Shown one piece after another: positions 14,278 through 22,540 of a DNA stretch of 64,000 nucleotides. Made by a program: the position numbers and the translations under genes. The stretch lies in assembly GCA_023394415.1 (NCBI GenBank), contig JAEXAR010000035.1, forward strand, positions 1 to 64,000, written 5' to 3'. Each line of letters begins with the position of its first letter. The stretch's first letter is position 1. The notes beneath the pieces were generated by a model. The model saw only the letters and a program-made list of their open reading frames with translations. It ran no database searches and had not been told where the DNA came from. The DNA comes from Bacteroidota bacterium (GTDB taxonomy: Bacteria; Bacteroidota; Bacteroidia; Flavobacteriales; Weeksellaceae).

Positions 14278-16770
14278 TCATATCAATCCAAACTGCTCAA
14301 AATGATGCGTGAAATGCTTTCTGTGAAAAAGTTCCATCATTTCTTTATTCAAGAGTCCAAATCTCGGATGGAAATTCTGTGATTTTGGGTGTTCTTTGAA
14401 AAATATCAAATATTCTGATAAAGTATTGAGAAGTTCTTCCTTTGCACTATCGAGATTCTTATATCTCAAAATTGGCGTTTCGCCTTCTTTTAATAATGGA
14501 TATTTCGCTCCGGGAAGGATTTTTTTATTGGTGTAAAGCCAATCTTGCAACTTTTCCAGGTGCTCCTCAGGAATTTCTGGAAAATCTGCAGGATTTAGTT
14601 TTCTAATGCTGTTTTGCATTACATCTTGCAAGTGTTCAACCATCATTTGTGGCGTCATTTCCCCAAATTTTCTTTCTGAATTTTCCGTTAAGCCATTCAA
14701 TAATTTTTGAATTTTGTCTTTTTTCAGTTCTATAAAAGGAGATTTCTTGGCAACTAAAGTCAAAATCGTGGCAACGCAAACGACTTCTTCACGCTGATTA
14801 ACCACCTCAACCAACCATTTTACCACACCACTCGGAATATTTCTACCTTTTACACCTTTGTTGATTTTTTCTTTTGCCGTCAAATAAACCGTAATCGTAT
14901 CTCCTGCATAAACCGGTTTGAAAAAGCTTGCATTTTCCAAGCCGTAATTTGCGATAACAGGACCTTTTTTACCCGAAACAAACAAACCAGCAGCCGCAGA
15001 AAGAATGAAATATCCGTGAGCAACCACCTCATCGAAAATAGTTCCCGATAAACTCGTCGCATCGGTGTGAGCGTAGAAATGATCCCAAGAAACATTGGAA
15101 AAATTCACGATATCGGCTTGTGTAACGGTTCTTCCGGCGGTTTCTAAACTGTCGCCAACTTCCACTTCCTCAAAATATTTTTGGAACGGATGTTTGTCGC
15201 TGTATTTTTTTTCTGCGCCTTGTGTATAAATTTTGGTAATCGCCGTCAAAACATCCGGAGAACCTTGAATTGCGGTTTTTTGCAAAAAGAAGTGAAGTCC
15301 GTTCAATCCGCCCATTTCTTCGCCGCCTCCTGCTCTTCCGGGACCTCCGTGCATTAAAGTGGGCAATGGAGAACCGTGACCAGTACTTTCTTTGGCGTTA
15401 TCGCGGTTCAGTACAAAAATTCTTCCGTGTGTGGATGCCATTTTCCAGGAAGTTTCGGCGACAAATGTTGAGTCGTGAGAAACGATGGAACCAACCAAAC
15501 TTCCTTTTCCACGTTTTGCTAAAGCGGCGGCTTCTTCCGCATCTTTGTAAGGCATCAATGTGGAAACCGGACCGAATGCTTCTACTTCGTGCGAAATATT
15601 TTTGTGAAAAGGTTTGTCGTTCAAGAAGAGTTTGGGGGACATAAATGCTCCGTTTTCGTAATCCGCATCAATTAAATCGTGCTTTCCGTCGTAGATGAGT
15701 TCAGTTTCGGCTTTCAATAAATCGATTTTCCTTTGAACTTCCTCAAACTGAATTTTTCCGACCAAAGAACCCATTCTCGTTTCCCGGTTGAGAGGATTTC
15801 CGATTTTCGTTTGGTCTAAAGCCTTTGACAAAGCATTTTGAACATCGCCTATTAAATTTTCAGGAACGATAATTCGGCGGATTGCCGTACATTTTTGTCC
15901 GGCTTTTGTCGTCATTTCATTGCGAACTTCTTTGATGAACAAATCAAATTCGGGAGTTCCGGGTTTTGCATCCAAACCGAGAATAGAACAGTTTAAAGAA
16001 TCGGCTTCCATATTGAAACGAACCGCGTTTTTGGAAACGGATGGAAGTGATTTTAATTTTCTACCCGTATTTGCAGAACCGGTAAACAAAACGCTGTCGC
16101 CTTCCTGAACGTAATCTAAAATATTTCCGGGTTCGCCACAAACCAACTGAATCGCACCTTCAGGAAGCAAACCGCTTTCTATCATATCTTTAAACACTTC
16201 ATTCGTGAGATATGAACTGTAAGGCGATGGTTTTACGACGCTCGGAACTCCTGCCAAAAGCGAAGTTGAGAGTTTTTCCAACATTCCCCAAACCGGAAAA
16301 TTATAGGCATTAATTTGAATGGAAACACCTTCACTTGGTGTGAGAATATGCGTTCCGAGATGTGTTCCGTTGGCAGAATTTTTTTGAATGTCTCCATCAA
16401 CCCAAAATGGAGTGTTTGGCAACATTCTTTTCGCCAAACCGGAATACGTGAAAAACGTTCCGAAACCGCCTTCAATATCCACCCAAGAATCCACGTGAGT
16501 TGCGCCGGTTTTGTAGGAAAGTTCGTAGTATTTTTTCTTTCTTTCGAGAAGATAAAGTGCGACTTTTTTCAGCATTTCGCCACGGTCGTAAAATGTCATT
16601 GACGACAGATTTTTATAACCTGTGGTTCTTCCGTAATGGAGTGCTTCTTCAAAATTAATTCCTTCAGTATCGGAAATGGCGACCAATTCTCCGTTTACGG
16701 CGTTATGTAATTCAATTCCGTTTCCAGAGCCTTCAATCCATTGTCCTGCGATATAGTTTTTTAGTTTCAT
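14278..16770 (-). CDS. paaZ: PaaZ bifunctional oxepin-CoA hydrolase/semialdehyde dehydrogenase, with extra C-terminal DinB-like domain
   Basis: 830 aa, about 150 more than standard PaaZ. Residues ~1-520 are an aldehyde dehydrogenase with nucleophile Cys near 295 in AGQKCTAIRR and an upstream catalytic Glu in FNMEADSLN. Residues ~535-680 are a MaoC-type hydratase (YFEEVEVGDSLETAGRT, WDHFYAHTD, VAHGYFI). The last ~145 residues are additional: GEMTPQMMVEHLQDVM, FHPRFGLLNKEMMELFHRKH and THHFEQFG resemble a DUF1569/DinB-like four-helix domain with metal-binding histidines. The core opens the oxepin-CoA ring and oxidises the resulting aldehyde. Fusion of the third domain looks genuine: one continuous frame, no stop. 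Confidence 0.93.
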   Translation of the reverse strand: MKLKNYIAGQWIEGSGNGIELHNAVNGELVAISDTEGINFEEALHYGRTTGYKNLSSMTFYDRGEMLKKVALYLLERKKKYYELSYKTGATHVDSWVDIEGGFGTFFTYSGLAKRMLPNTPFWVDGDIQKNSANGTHLGTHILTPSEGVSIQINAYNFPVWGMLEKLSTSLLAGVPSVVKPSPYSSYLTNEVFKDMIESGLLPEGAIQLVCGEPGNILDYVQEGDSVLFTGSANTGRKLKSLPSVSKNAVRFNMEADSLNCSILGLDAKPGTPEFDLFIKEVRNEMTTKAGQKCTAIRRIIVPENLIGDVQNALSKALDQTKIGNPLNRETRMGSLVGKIQFEEVQRKIDLLKAETELIYDGKHDLIDADYENGAFMSPKLFLNDKPFHKNISHEVEAFGPVSTLMPYKDAEEAAALAKRGKGSLVGSIVSHDSTFVAETSWKMASTHGRIFVLNRDNAKESTGHGSPLPTLMHGGPGRAGGGEEMGGLNGLHFFLQKTAIQGSPDVLTAITKIYTQGAEKKYSDKHPFQKYFEEVEVGDSLETAGRTVTQADIVNFSNVSWDHFYAHTDATSLSGTIFDEVVAHGYFILSAAAGLFVSGKKGPVIANYGLENASFFKPVYAGDTITVYLTAKEKINKGVKGRNIPSGVVKWLVEVVNQREEVVCVATILTLVAKKSPFIELKKDKIQKLLNGLTENSERKFGEMTPQMMVEHLQDVMQNSIRKLNPADFPEIPEEHLEKLQDWLYTNKKILPGAKYPLLKEGETPILRYKNLDSAKEELLNTLSEYLIFFKEHPKSQNFHPRFGLLNKEMMELFHRKHFTHHFEQFGLI

Positions 16771-16776
16771 GAATTT

Positions 16777-16808
16777 AATGTGGTAATATGATAATGTGGT
16801 AATATGAT
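16777..16808. repeat. Two copies of AATGTGGTAATATGAT
   Basis: Exact 16-base tandem duplication (16777-16792 and 16793-16808), each of two octads (AATGTGGT, AATATGAT). A partial reverse-complement arm, CCACATTATCTCATT, lies at 16830-16844. Located between paaZ and paaI. Confidence 0.85.
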
Positions 16809-16843
16809 AATTCTCAAATCATCTCATCGCCACATTATCTCAT

Positions 16844-17257
16844 TTATAAATCGGTTACTTTTTTGTCAATTTTATACACCGTTCCACGGAAAGTTGCCAC
16901 CAAAACTTTATGCTGATTCGTAATATTGATGTCGTAAACCGCAGTTTTCCTTGTATCTGCCATCAAAATACTTTCAGCAATCAAGGTGTCGCCCAATTTT
17001 ACCGCTTTCGTAAAGGAAATCATACAATTTAAAGCTACGGAAGCGTCATTTGTATTGTTGGAAGAAAAGGCCAAAGCTGAATCCGCAAAAGCGAAGGTAA
17101 TTCCACCGTGAACGGTTTTCAGTCCGTTAATCATTTCCTGTTTTATAGGCATTTCGATGAGGGAATATTTTTCGCGGACTTCGATGAGTTTTATTCCCAT
17201 CCATTGCGAGAAATAGTCCTGATTGAGCATATATTGTGCGGTTTCGAGTGGAGACAT
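16844..17257 (-). CDS. paaI: Hydroxyphenylacetyl-CoA thioesterase PaaI
   Basis: 137 aa hotdog-fold thioesterase. GLKTVHGGITFAFADSALAF contains the HGG motif and the catalytic Asp (residues ~49-60) typical of PaaI. The family hydrolyses phenylacetyl-CoA and ring-hydroxylated derivatives, acting as a safety valve that prevents CoA trapping when the pathway stalls. It lies directly upstream of paaZ in the cluster, separated by a short octad array. Assignment is supported by both motif and context. Confidence 0.93.
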   Translation of the reverse strand: MSPLETAQYMLNQDYFSQWMGIKLIEVREKYSLIEMPIKQEMINGLKTVHGGITFAFADSALAFSSNNTNDASVALNCMISFTKAVKLGDTLIAESILMADTRKTAVYDINITNQHKVLVATFRGTVYKIDKKVTDL

Positions 17258-17262
17258 TTTAC

Positions 17263-17294
17263 AGTTGGTTAGTTATTGAGTTGGTTAGTAGTTT
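17263..17294. repeat. Two copies of AGTTGGTTAGTNNTTN
   Basis: AGTTGGTTAGTTATTG and AGTTGGTTAGTAGTTT in tandem, the same 16-base unit as the exact triplet at 10797-10844, 6.4 kb away. Lies just upstream of paaI. Confidence 0.8.
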
Positions 17295-17306
17295 AGTTTT
17301 AATAAA

Positions 17307-17510
17307 TTATTGTAAATTTTTTCCTTTGTAGTTGGTGTAAATGAGAAAAACGGCGATAATTGCAGCGAAATAAAACCAACGCGCTTTTAGAAATTCTAAA
17401 AAAGTGAGTTTGGAAACGCCCATCATTTTATCCATTAAGAAACTTAGTCCTGCAAGAATGATAAAGGAAAGAATGGCGGTTACTGCGATGGAGATTATTT
17501 TTGGGTTCAT
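17307..17510 (-). CDS. Small two-helix membrane protein
   Basis: 67 aa from the internal ATG at 17510 (MNPKIISIAV). This start overlaps the upstream gene's stop as ATGA and is preferred over the longer reading from 17540. Two hydrophobic segments (about residues 5-22 and 41-58) separated by a loop with KMMGVSKLTFLEFLKARWF. It probably forms a pair with the next small membrane gene. It interrupts paaH and paaI, but nothing in the sequence ties it to phenylacetate metabolism. Confidence 0.65.
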   Translation of the reverse strand: MNPKIISIAVTAILSFIILAGLSFLMDKMMGVSKLTFLEFLKARWFYFAAIIAVFLIYTNYKGKNLQ

Positions 17511-17740
17511 TTTTTTATTTTGTGGAAAAGGTCTTTCCAAGTTAAGTCTTTGTATCGGCCTAAAAAATAATATACAACGAACATTAATATTCCCATAAAA
17601 ATTATCTTACGCCAATAATTTTCTTTATTAAAACTCTCAGGATCGGTGTATTTATCAAAAACAATCATAAAAGCAATAAATACTAAGGTTCCGAGTATTG
17701 AACCAACTATTTTACCTTTCTCAGTACCAGAATTTTTCAT
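17507..17740 (-). CDS. Small two-helix membrane protein
   Basis: 77 aa from ATG at 17740 (MKNSGTEKGKIVGS), four bases after the paaH stop. A longer reading to 17809 would overlap paaH and is rejected. Two membrane segments (about residues 11-26 and 44-60), a basic end KDLTWKDLFHKIKK. Overlaps the following small membrane gene by ATGA, so the two are translationally coupled. The end of one (KDLTWKDLF) and the loop of the other (KLTFLEFLK) look alike, hinting at a diverged pair. Function unknown. Confidence 0.65.
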   Translation of the reverse strand: MKNSGTEKGKIVGSILGTLVFIAFMIVFDKYTDPESFNKENYWRKIIFMGILMFVVYYFLGRYKDLTWKDLFHKIKK

Positions 17741-17744
17741 AATC

Positions 17745-18902
17745 CTATTTTGTTTTAAATTTGCGAAGCAACGGACTTTGTCTGTATCGCTCCTCTTGAT
17801 ATTCTTCATACAAATTTTGCAGCGTTTCAGAGATTTTTTCGTAACTGATTTCTTTGCCCCAACTTAACAATCCTTTTGGATAATTCACTCCTTTTTCCAT
17901 TGCCAATTCTATATCTTCATCGGAAGCAATTTTCAATCTTTTGGCTTCTACGGCTTCGTTGATAAGCATTGAAATGATTCGCATAAAAATTTGTTGGTAA
18001 AAATTTTGGTTATCGGTTATCGGTTGTTGGTTATCGGTTCTTGATTCTTGGTTCTTTTCAGAATAATCATAGAAACCTTTTCCGGTTTTTCTGCCCAATA
18101 ATTTTGCTTCCGCCATTCTTTGTTGAAGGAGTGAAGGTTTGTATTTTGCATCGTAGAAATAATCTTTGTAAACTGTGGCTGTTACAGCGAAATTCACGTC
18201 AATTCCAATTAAATCCATCAGTTCAAAAGGTCCCATTTTGAAATTTCCCAACGTTCGCATCGCATTGTCGATTTGTTCGGGAGTGGCGATGTTTTCTTCT
18301 GCAATTCGCAATGCTTCTCCGTAAAATGGTCGTGCAATTCTATTGACGATGAAACCGGGAATATCTTTGGCAATCACAGGAACTTTTCCCCAAGATTTCA
18401 TTAAATCATAAATTTCTTGAGCCAAATTTTCTTTGGTTAAAAGTCCGGGAATGACTTCAACCAAAGGCATCAACGGAGCCGGATTGAAAAAATGAATTCC
18501 AATAAATCGTTCCGGTTTTTTTAAATCTGCCGAAAGCGAAGTGATGGAAATGGAGGAAGTATTGGAGGAAATAATGCAATCTTCGGAAACAAAACTTTCC
18601 AGTTCGGCGAAAACTTTCTTTTTGATATCGGCGTTTTCAATGATGGCTTCAATGACTAAATCGCAGTCTTTTAATTCGGAAATTTCGGTGCAAAATTTTA
18701 TTCTTCCAAAAATTTCATTGGATTTTTCTTCTGAAATCTTTTGTTTTTCAACGAGTTTGTTTAAAATTGATTTTAAACCCAACAATGATTTTTCGGTTTG
18801 CCAAGAGTTTGCGTCATACAAAAAAACGTCGCAACCGGAAGTTGCTGCAACTTGCGCAATGCCGATTCCCATTGTTCCGGAGCCGATGATTCCTACTTTC
18901 AT
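17745..18902 (-). CDS. paaH: 3-hydroxyacyl-CoA dehydrogenase (3-hydroxyadipyl-CoA dehydrogenase)
   Basis: 385 aa from ATG at 18902 (MKVGIIGSGTMGIGIAQVAA); the nine extra residues of the longer frame precede the Rossmann strand and are unlikely. GxGxxG NAD motif at residues 7-12, catalytic IGIHFFNPAPLMPLVE near residue 135, then IPGFIVNRI. The second helical domain is duplicated as expected. Between them, about residues 281-301, is an unusual Asn/Gln/Asp-rich stretch (NQESRTDNQQPITDNQNF) encoded by a seven-unit heptad DNA array. Oxidises the 3-hydroxy intermediate of phenylacetate breakdown to the 3-oxo form. Same strand and order as paaG. Confidence 0.92.
   Translation of the reverse strand: MKVGIIGSGTMGIGIAQVAATSGCDVFLYDANSWQTEKSLLGLKSILNKLVEKQKISEEKSNEIFGRIKFCTEISELKDCDLVIEAIIENADIKKKVFAELESFVSEDCIISSNTSSISITSLSADLKKPERFIGIHFFNPAPLMPLVEVIPGLLTKENLAQEIYDLMKSWGKVPVIAKDIPGFIVNRIARPFYGEALRIAEENIATPEQIDNAMRTLGNFKMGPFELMDLIGIDVNFAVTATVYKDYFYDAKYKPSLLQQRMAEAKLLGRKTGKGFYDYSEKNQESRTDNQQPITDNQNFYQQIFMRIISMLINEAVEAKRLKIASDEDIELAMEKGVNYPKGLLSWGKEISYEKISETLQNLYEEYQEERYRQSPLLRKFKTK
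18008..18056. repeat. In-frame heptad array inside paaH
   Basis: Seven consecutive 7-base units on the plus strand: GGTTATC twice, GGTTGTT, GGTTATC, GGTTCTT, GATTCTT, GGTTCTT. It has the same style as the intergenic arrays but is translated as part of the linker between the two paaH domains. Confidence 0.85.
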
Positions 18903-18903
18903 A

Positions 18904-18999
18904 AATGTAACAATGTAATAATATAACAATGTGAAAATCTAACAATGTAACGATGAACAAATTGGTAAATTATTACACTATTAGATTGTTAAATTATTT
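18904..18999. repeat. Octad array AATGTAAC with inverted half
   Basis: Twelve 8-base units in register: AATGTAAC, AATGTAAT, AATATAAC, AATGTGAA, AATCTAAC, AATGTAAC, GATGAACA, then AATTGGTA, AATTATTA, CACTATTA, GATTGTTA, AATTATTT. The second half is the reverse-complement type (TAAC becomes GTTA), so a long imperfect hairpin is possible between paaG and paaH. Confidence 0.85.
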
Positions 19000-19795
19000 A
19001 TTTCCCTTTATAATTGGGTTTTCTTTTTTCTAAAAACGCAGTTACTCCTTCGTTAAAGTCTTCTGTTTCTGCGGCTTCCTGTTGTAGAATGCCTTCTAAA
19101 TCCAATTGTTCTTTCAGTGTGTTTTTGTAAGAATTTAAAAATGCTTTTTTAGTTAAAGCAATTGCTGTGGTTGGTAATTGAGAAATATTTTGTAAAACTT
19201 CCATAGATTTTATAGAAAATTCTTCATCATTGAAAACATCTGCAATCATACCAAGTTGTAATGCTTCCTTCGCTGAAACTTTTTTCCCGGTAAATGCTTG
19301 ATAACTTGCCTGTTGACGACCTAATAATTTCGGTAAAAAATAAGTTCCTGCCGTATCCGGAATTAAACCAATTTTCACAAATGCCTGAGAAAAATAGGAA
19401 GATTCTGTTGCTAAAGCAAAGTCACAAATCAATGCCAACATTGCTCCCGCTCCAACTGCAGGCCCATTAACCAAAGCAATTATAGGTTTTTTACAATCCA
19501 CAATTTCTTTCACTAAAGGATTATAATAATCTATCACAAAACGCTGTACAGTTCTATCATTTTTAACATCCCCAAAACCCATTGCTTCTTTGAGGTTTTG
19601 TCCGGAACAAAACGCTTTTCCACGTCCGGAAATTGCGATGCAACGTACATTTTCATCTTTATCACAATCGTGAATGAAAGTTCGGAGTTCTTTTAACATC
19701 ACAGAATTCAGACTGTTGTAAGTTTCGGGTTGGTTGAGATAAATAAGTTGGAGTTTGCCTTCAAAATGAGGCTCTATTTGGATTTGGGTATACAT
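18998..19795 (-). CDS. paaG: 1,2-epoxyphenylacetyl-CoA isomerase PaaG
   Basis: 265 aa crotonase-family protein. AFCSGQNLKEA and GPAVGAGAMLALICDFALA are the oxyanion-hole elements; KIGLIPDTAGTYFLP carries the catalytic Asp region specific for PaaG, and the end GVTAFLEKRKPNYKGK is the usual family C-terminus. It converts the ring-1,2-epoxide made by PaaABCE to the oxepin, the substrate of PaaZ. It lies between paaD and paaH. Distinct from the second crotonase at 12027, which lacks these motifs. Confidence 0.93.
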   Translation of the reverse strand: MYTQIQIEPHFEGKLQLIYLNQPETYNSLNSVMLKELRTFIHDCDKDENVRCIAISGRGKAFCSGQNLKEAMGFGDVKNDRTVQRFVIDYYNPLVKEIVDCKKPIIALVNGPAVGAGAMLALICDFALATESSYFSQAFVKIGLIPDTAGTYFLPKLLGRQQASYQAFTGKKVSAKEALQLGMIADVFNDEEFSIKSMEVLQNISQLPTTAIALTKKAFLNSYKNTLKEQLDLEGILQQEAAETEDFNEGVTAFLEKRKPNYKGK

Positions 19796-19894
19796 ATTTT
19801 TAGTTGTTAAGTTGTGAAATCGTAAGTTGAATATTTATCGTTAAAGATAATATTTTCTTGCAGACCAAAGAATCTACGACTTCACGAATCTACA

Positions 19895-20371
19895 TTAATG
19901 GCATTTAAAATAGTCAAAAGGCTCAAGACAGTCATTACATTGATAACTAGCCTTACAAAGCGTAGAACCAAATCTGCTTATTTGTCTAGTATTTTGTGAG
20001 CTACATCTTGGACAAGCTTTTGGTTTTTCTAAATGGTTTTCATCAGCTCCTTTTTCGGGAGGTGTAATGCCGTAAACTCTTAATTTTTCACGAGCTTCAT
20101 CAGTCATCCAATCAGTGGTCCAAATCGGAAACATTTGGGTGGTAATTTTTGCAGAAATTCCTTTTTCGTTAAAAAGTTTAATGATATCTTCTTCAATATT
20201 ATACATTGCAGGACAAGCGGTATATGTGGGTGTAATAACAATTTCCGCCTCATTTTCAGAAATCACCTTCGCACCCCGCACAATGCCGAGTTCCACAATA
20301 TTAATCACTGGAATTTCCGGATCGGGTATTTCAGAAAGTAGCCGTAATAATTCTTCTTGTTTTAAAACCAC
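19895..20371 (-). CDS. paaD: 1,2-phenylacetyl-CoA epoxidase subunit PaaD
   Basis: 158 aa. The N-terminal ~100 residues are the MIP18/DUF59-type fold (LLSEIPDPEIPVINIVELGI). The C-terminal ~40 residues form a zinc ribbon: CPRCSSQNTRQ, then a second pair in CNDC and a final C-H at the very end. PaaD is needed for maturation of the epoxidase iron centres rather than catalysis. The order A-B-C-D, with E upstream, matches standard paa operons. Confidence 0.93.
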   Translation of the reverse strand: MVLKQEELLRLLSEIPDPEIPVINIVELGIVRGAKVISENEAEIVITPTYTACPAMYNIEEDIIKLFNEKGISAKITTQMFPIWTTDWMTDEAREKLRVYGITPPEKGADENHLEKPKACPRCSSQNTRQISRFGSTLCKASYQCNDCLEPFDYFKCH

Positions 20372-20451
20372 AAAAGGCTCAAAAGTTTTTATTGTTAAGT
20401 AATCTTTATTGCAAATATCAATTCTTTATAATCTTGAAAAGAATAGCATAG

Positions 20452-21192
20452 TTACCATTCACAACCTGGATAAGCACGCTGCATATACTGTAGCTCACAA
20501 AGGATGTAACCGAAATATTCTGTATGATAACCTTTTCTACTGCCTTTCTGCATAAACTCTGAATCCGGAAATTCAATTCCAAATTTCATAAAATCTTCTG
20601 AAATTAGTTTTTTCCAGTCGGAATAAAGGGCTATAGAATCCGGAATTAAATCCAGTCTCACCATATCTGCCTCTCCTTCTACTTCATCGAACAATCCACC
20701 GGTATATTCCCAAAGATTTCCCAAAGCATTTTTCAAACGGGTTTGGCTTTCTTCAGTTCCTTGTGCAAATACTTTCACCCAAGTTGAAGCGTGTGTGTAA
20801 TGGTATTTTACCTCTTTTAGAGATTTCTGTGCCAATGCTGCTAAATGCTCATCTCCACTGCCGGAAAGTCTTTCGTACAACAACTTTTGGTAGGTAGCGA
20901 AAAAATAAACTTTCAGTATAGTTTGTGCATAATCACCGTTTGGAAGTTCTAACAATTGCGCATTCAGGTATTCATGTTCGTAGCGCAGAAAAGCCAAATC
21001 GTCTTCGGTTTTTCCATCACCTTTAAGTTGTGCTGCGTATTTATAAAAATTAGAGCTTTGGCCAAGGTAATCTAAAGCAACGTTCGTTAACGCAATATCT
21101 TCTTCCAGATACGGACCTTTTCCGCACCATTCCGCAAGTCGTTGCCCCATAATTAGGGAGTCATCGGCAAGTTTTAGGAGGTAATTTTTCAT
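20452..21192 (-). CDS. paaC: 1,2-phenylacetyl-CoA epoxidase subunit PaaC
   Basis: 246 aa from ATG at 21192 (MKNYLLKLADDSLIMGQRLAEWCGKGP); the eleven upstream residues of the longer frame are unlikely. Ferritin-like helical protein with the motifs EEDIALTNVALDYLGQS and LRYEHEYLNAQLLELPNGDYA. It is the structural partner of PaaA in the core epoxidase and does not hold the catalytic diiron site. Ends QRAYPGCEW. Directly downstream of paaB. Confidence 0.94.
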   Translation of the reverse strand: MKNYLLKLADDSLIMGQRLAEWCGKGPYLEEDIALTNVALDYLGQSSNFYKYAAQLKGDGKTEDDLAFLRYEHEYLNAQLLELPNGDYAQTILKVYFFATYQKLLYERLSGSGDEHLAALAQKSLKEVKYHYTHASTWVKVFAQGTEESQTRLKNALGNLWEYTGGLFDEVEGEADMVRLDLIPDSIALYSDWKKLISEDFMKFGIEFPDSEFMQKGSRKGYHTEYFGYILCELQYMQRAYPGCEW

Positions 21193-21243
21193 AATAAGAG
21201 TTTGGAGACCGAAGAACGAAGACATCTTCCGGCTTCCCGTTTT

Positions 21244-21525
21244 TTACATATTCTTCACATCATTAGGGATTTGGTAAAACGTAGGATGACGATAAAGTTT
21301 ATCATCCGCAGGATCAAAGAAGGCTTCTTTATCCATTCCTTCGCTTGTTACCACATATTTTGCAGGAATTACCCAAATTGAAGTTCCTTCCATACGTCTT
21401 GTATAAACGTCTCTGGCGTTTTGAAGTGCCATTTCTGCGGTTGCAGCCTGTACAGTTCCGGCGTGTTTGTGGGAAAGCCCCGGTTTTGTTTGGATGAAAA
21501 CTTCCCAGATATCTAGATTATTCAT
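21244..21525 (-). CDS. paaB: 1,2-phenylacetyl-CoA epoxidase subunit PaaB
   Basis: 93 aa, standard length. IWEVFIQTKPGLSHKHAGTV and ALQNARDVYTRRMEGTSIWV are the conserved blocks. PaaB bridges PaaAC heterodimers in the epoxidase complex. An octad array separates it from paaA upstream; its downstream gap to paaC is ~50 bases. Confidence 0.95.
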   Translation of the reverse strand: MNNLDIWEVFIQTKPGLSHKHAGTVQAATAEMALQNARDVYTRRMEGTSIWVIPAKYVVTSEGMDKEAFFDPADDKLYRHPTFYQIPNDVKNM

Positions 21526-21530
21526 TATTT

Positions 21531-21618
21531 AATAATTTATCAATTTAAAAATGTAACAGTTTAACAATCATTTTGTGACAGATTGTTACATTGCTGCATT
21601 ATTGTATTGTTACATTTT
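21531..21618. repeat. Octad array between paaA and paaB
   Basis: Eleven 8-base units from AATAATTT to TACATTTT. Left half contains AAAATGTAACAGTTTAACAA and right half GATTGTTACATTG and TGTATTGTTACATT, so AATGTAACA/TGTTACATT arms face each other. The right end overlaps the paaA stop codon. Confidence 0.8.
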
Positions 21619-22531
21619 TCGAAAATTCTATCGCAGCTCCTTTCACCCAAGCGTTTTCTTGCTGTGCTTTTCTTTTGGTTTCTAAGCGTTTTTTGTTGCA
21701 AGGGCCGTTTCCTTTTAATACTTCCATAAATTCGTCCCAAGGCAATTCAGAAAATTCATAATGTTGAGTCTCCTCATTCCATCTCAAATTTTCATCAGGT
21801 ACTTTTAAGCCTAAAAATTCAGCTTGAGGAACCGTAACATCAATAAATCTTTGTCTAAGTGCATCATTGCTTTCTCTTTTCACCCTATAATTCATCGATT
21901 TTTGAGAATTGGGTGAAGCATCATCATTTGGACCAAACATCATTAATGCCGGCCACCAAAAACGATTAAGAGCCTGTTGTGCCATGTTTTTTTGCTGCTT
22001 AGTACCACGACAAAGCGTCATTAAAATTTCGTAACCCTGCCTTTGGTGGAAAGATTCTTCCTTACAAATCCTTACCATCGCTCTGGAATAAGGACCGTAA
22101 GAGTTTCCCATCAGCATCACCTGATTCATAATTGCAGCTCCATCTACCAACCAACCTATAGCACCAATATCTGCCCAACTCAATGTCGGATAATTAAAAA
22201 TACTGGAATATTTGGCTTTTCCTGAAAGCATATCATTATAGGTGGAATCTCTATCGGCATTGATGTTTCCATCATTGAGGGTTTCAGTTGCAGCATAAAG
22301 GTATAATCCGTGTCCGGCTTCATCTTGAATTTTAGCTAAAAGCGCCATTTTTCTACGAAGTGAAGGTGCACGCGAAATCCAATTGGCTTCTGGTAACATT
22401 CCCACTACTTCAGAATGGGCGTGTTGTGAGATTTGGCGCACCAAAAGTTTTCGGTAGTCTTCCGGCATCATATCTTTCGGCTCTACCTTGTTTTCAGCTT
22501 GAACGTAGCTTAAGAATTTTTCTGTATCCAT
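21599..22531 (-). CDS. paaA: 1,2-phenylacetyl-CoA epoxidase subunit PaaA
   Basis: 310 aa from ATG at 22531 (MDTEKFLSYVQAENKVEPKD); the longer frame begins in an octad repeat and is rejected. Catalytic diiron subunit: ferritin-like helices with E...EAGH in AKIQDEAGHGLYLYAA and a second Glu/His set in RICKEESFHQRQGYEIL. It inserts one oxygen atom into the aromatic ring of phenylacetyl-CoA. Ends in a family-typical NAWVKGAA stretch. First of the A-B-C-D block. Confidence 0.96.
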   Translation of the reverse strand: MDTEKFLSYVQAENKVEPKDMMPEDYRKLLVRQISQHAHSEVVGMLPEANWISRAPSLRRKMALLAKIQDEAGHGLYLYAATETLNDGNINADRDSTYNDMLSGKAKYSSIFNYPTLSWADIGAIGWLVDGAAIMNQVMLMGNSYGPYSRAMVRICKEESFHQRQGYEILMTLCRGTKQQKNMAQQALNRFWWPALMMFGPNDDASPNSQKSMNYRVKRESNDALRQRFIDVTVPQAEFLGLKVPDENLRWNEETQHYEFSELPWDEFMEVLKGNGPCNKKRLETKRKAQQENAWVKGAAIEFSKNVTIQ

Positions 22532-22540
22532 AATTTTATT

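Noticed and set aside
17507..17809. Longer 100-aa version of the small membrane gene
   Set aside because: Its first 23 codons overlap the end of paaH and are not membrane-like; the ATG at 17740 fits the spacing.
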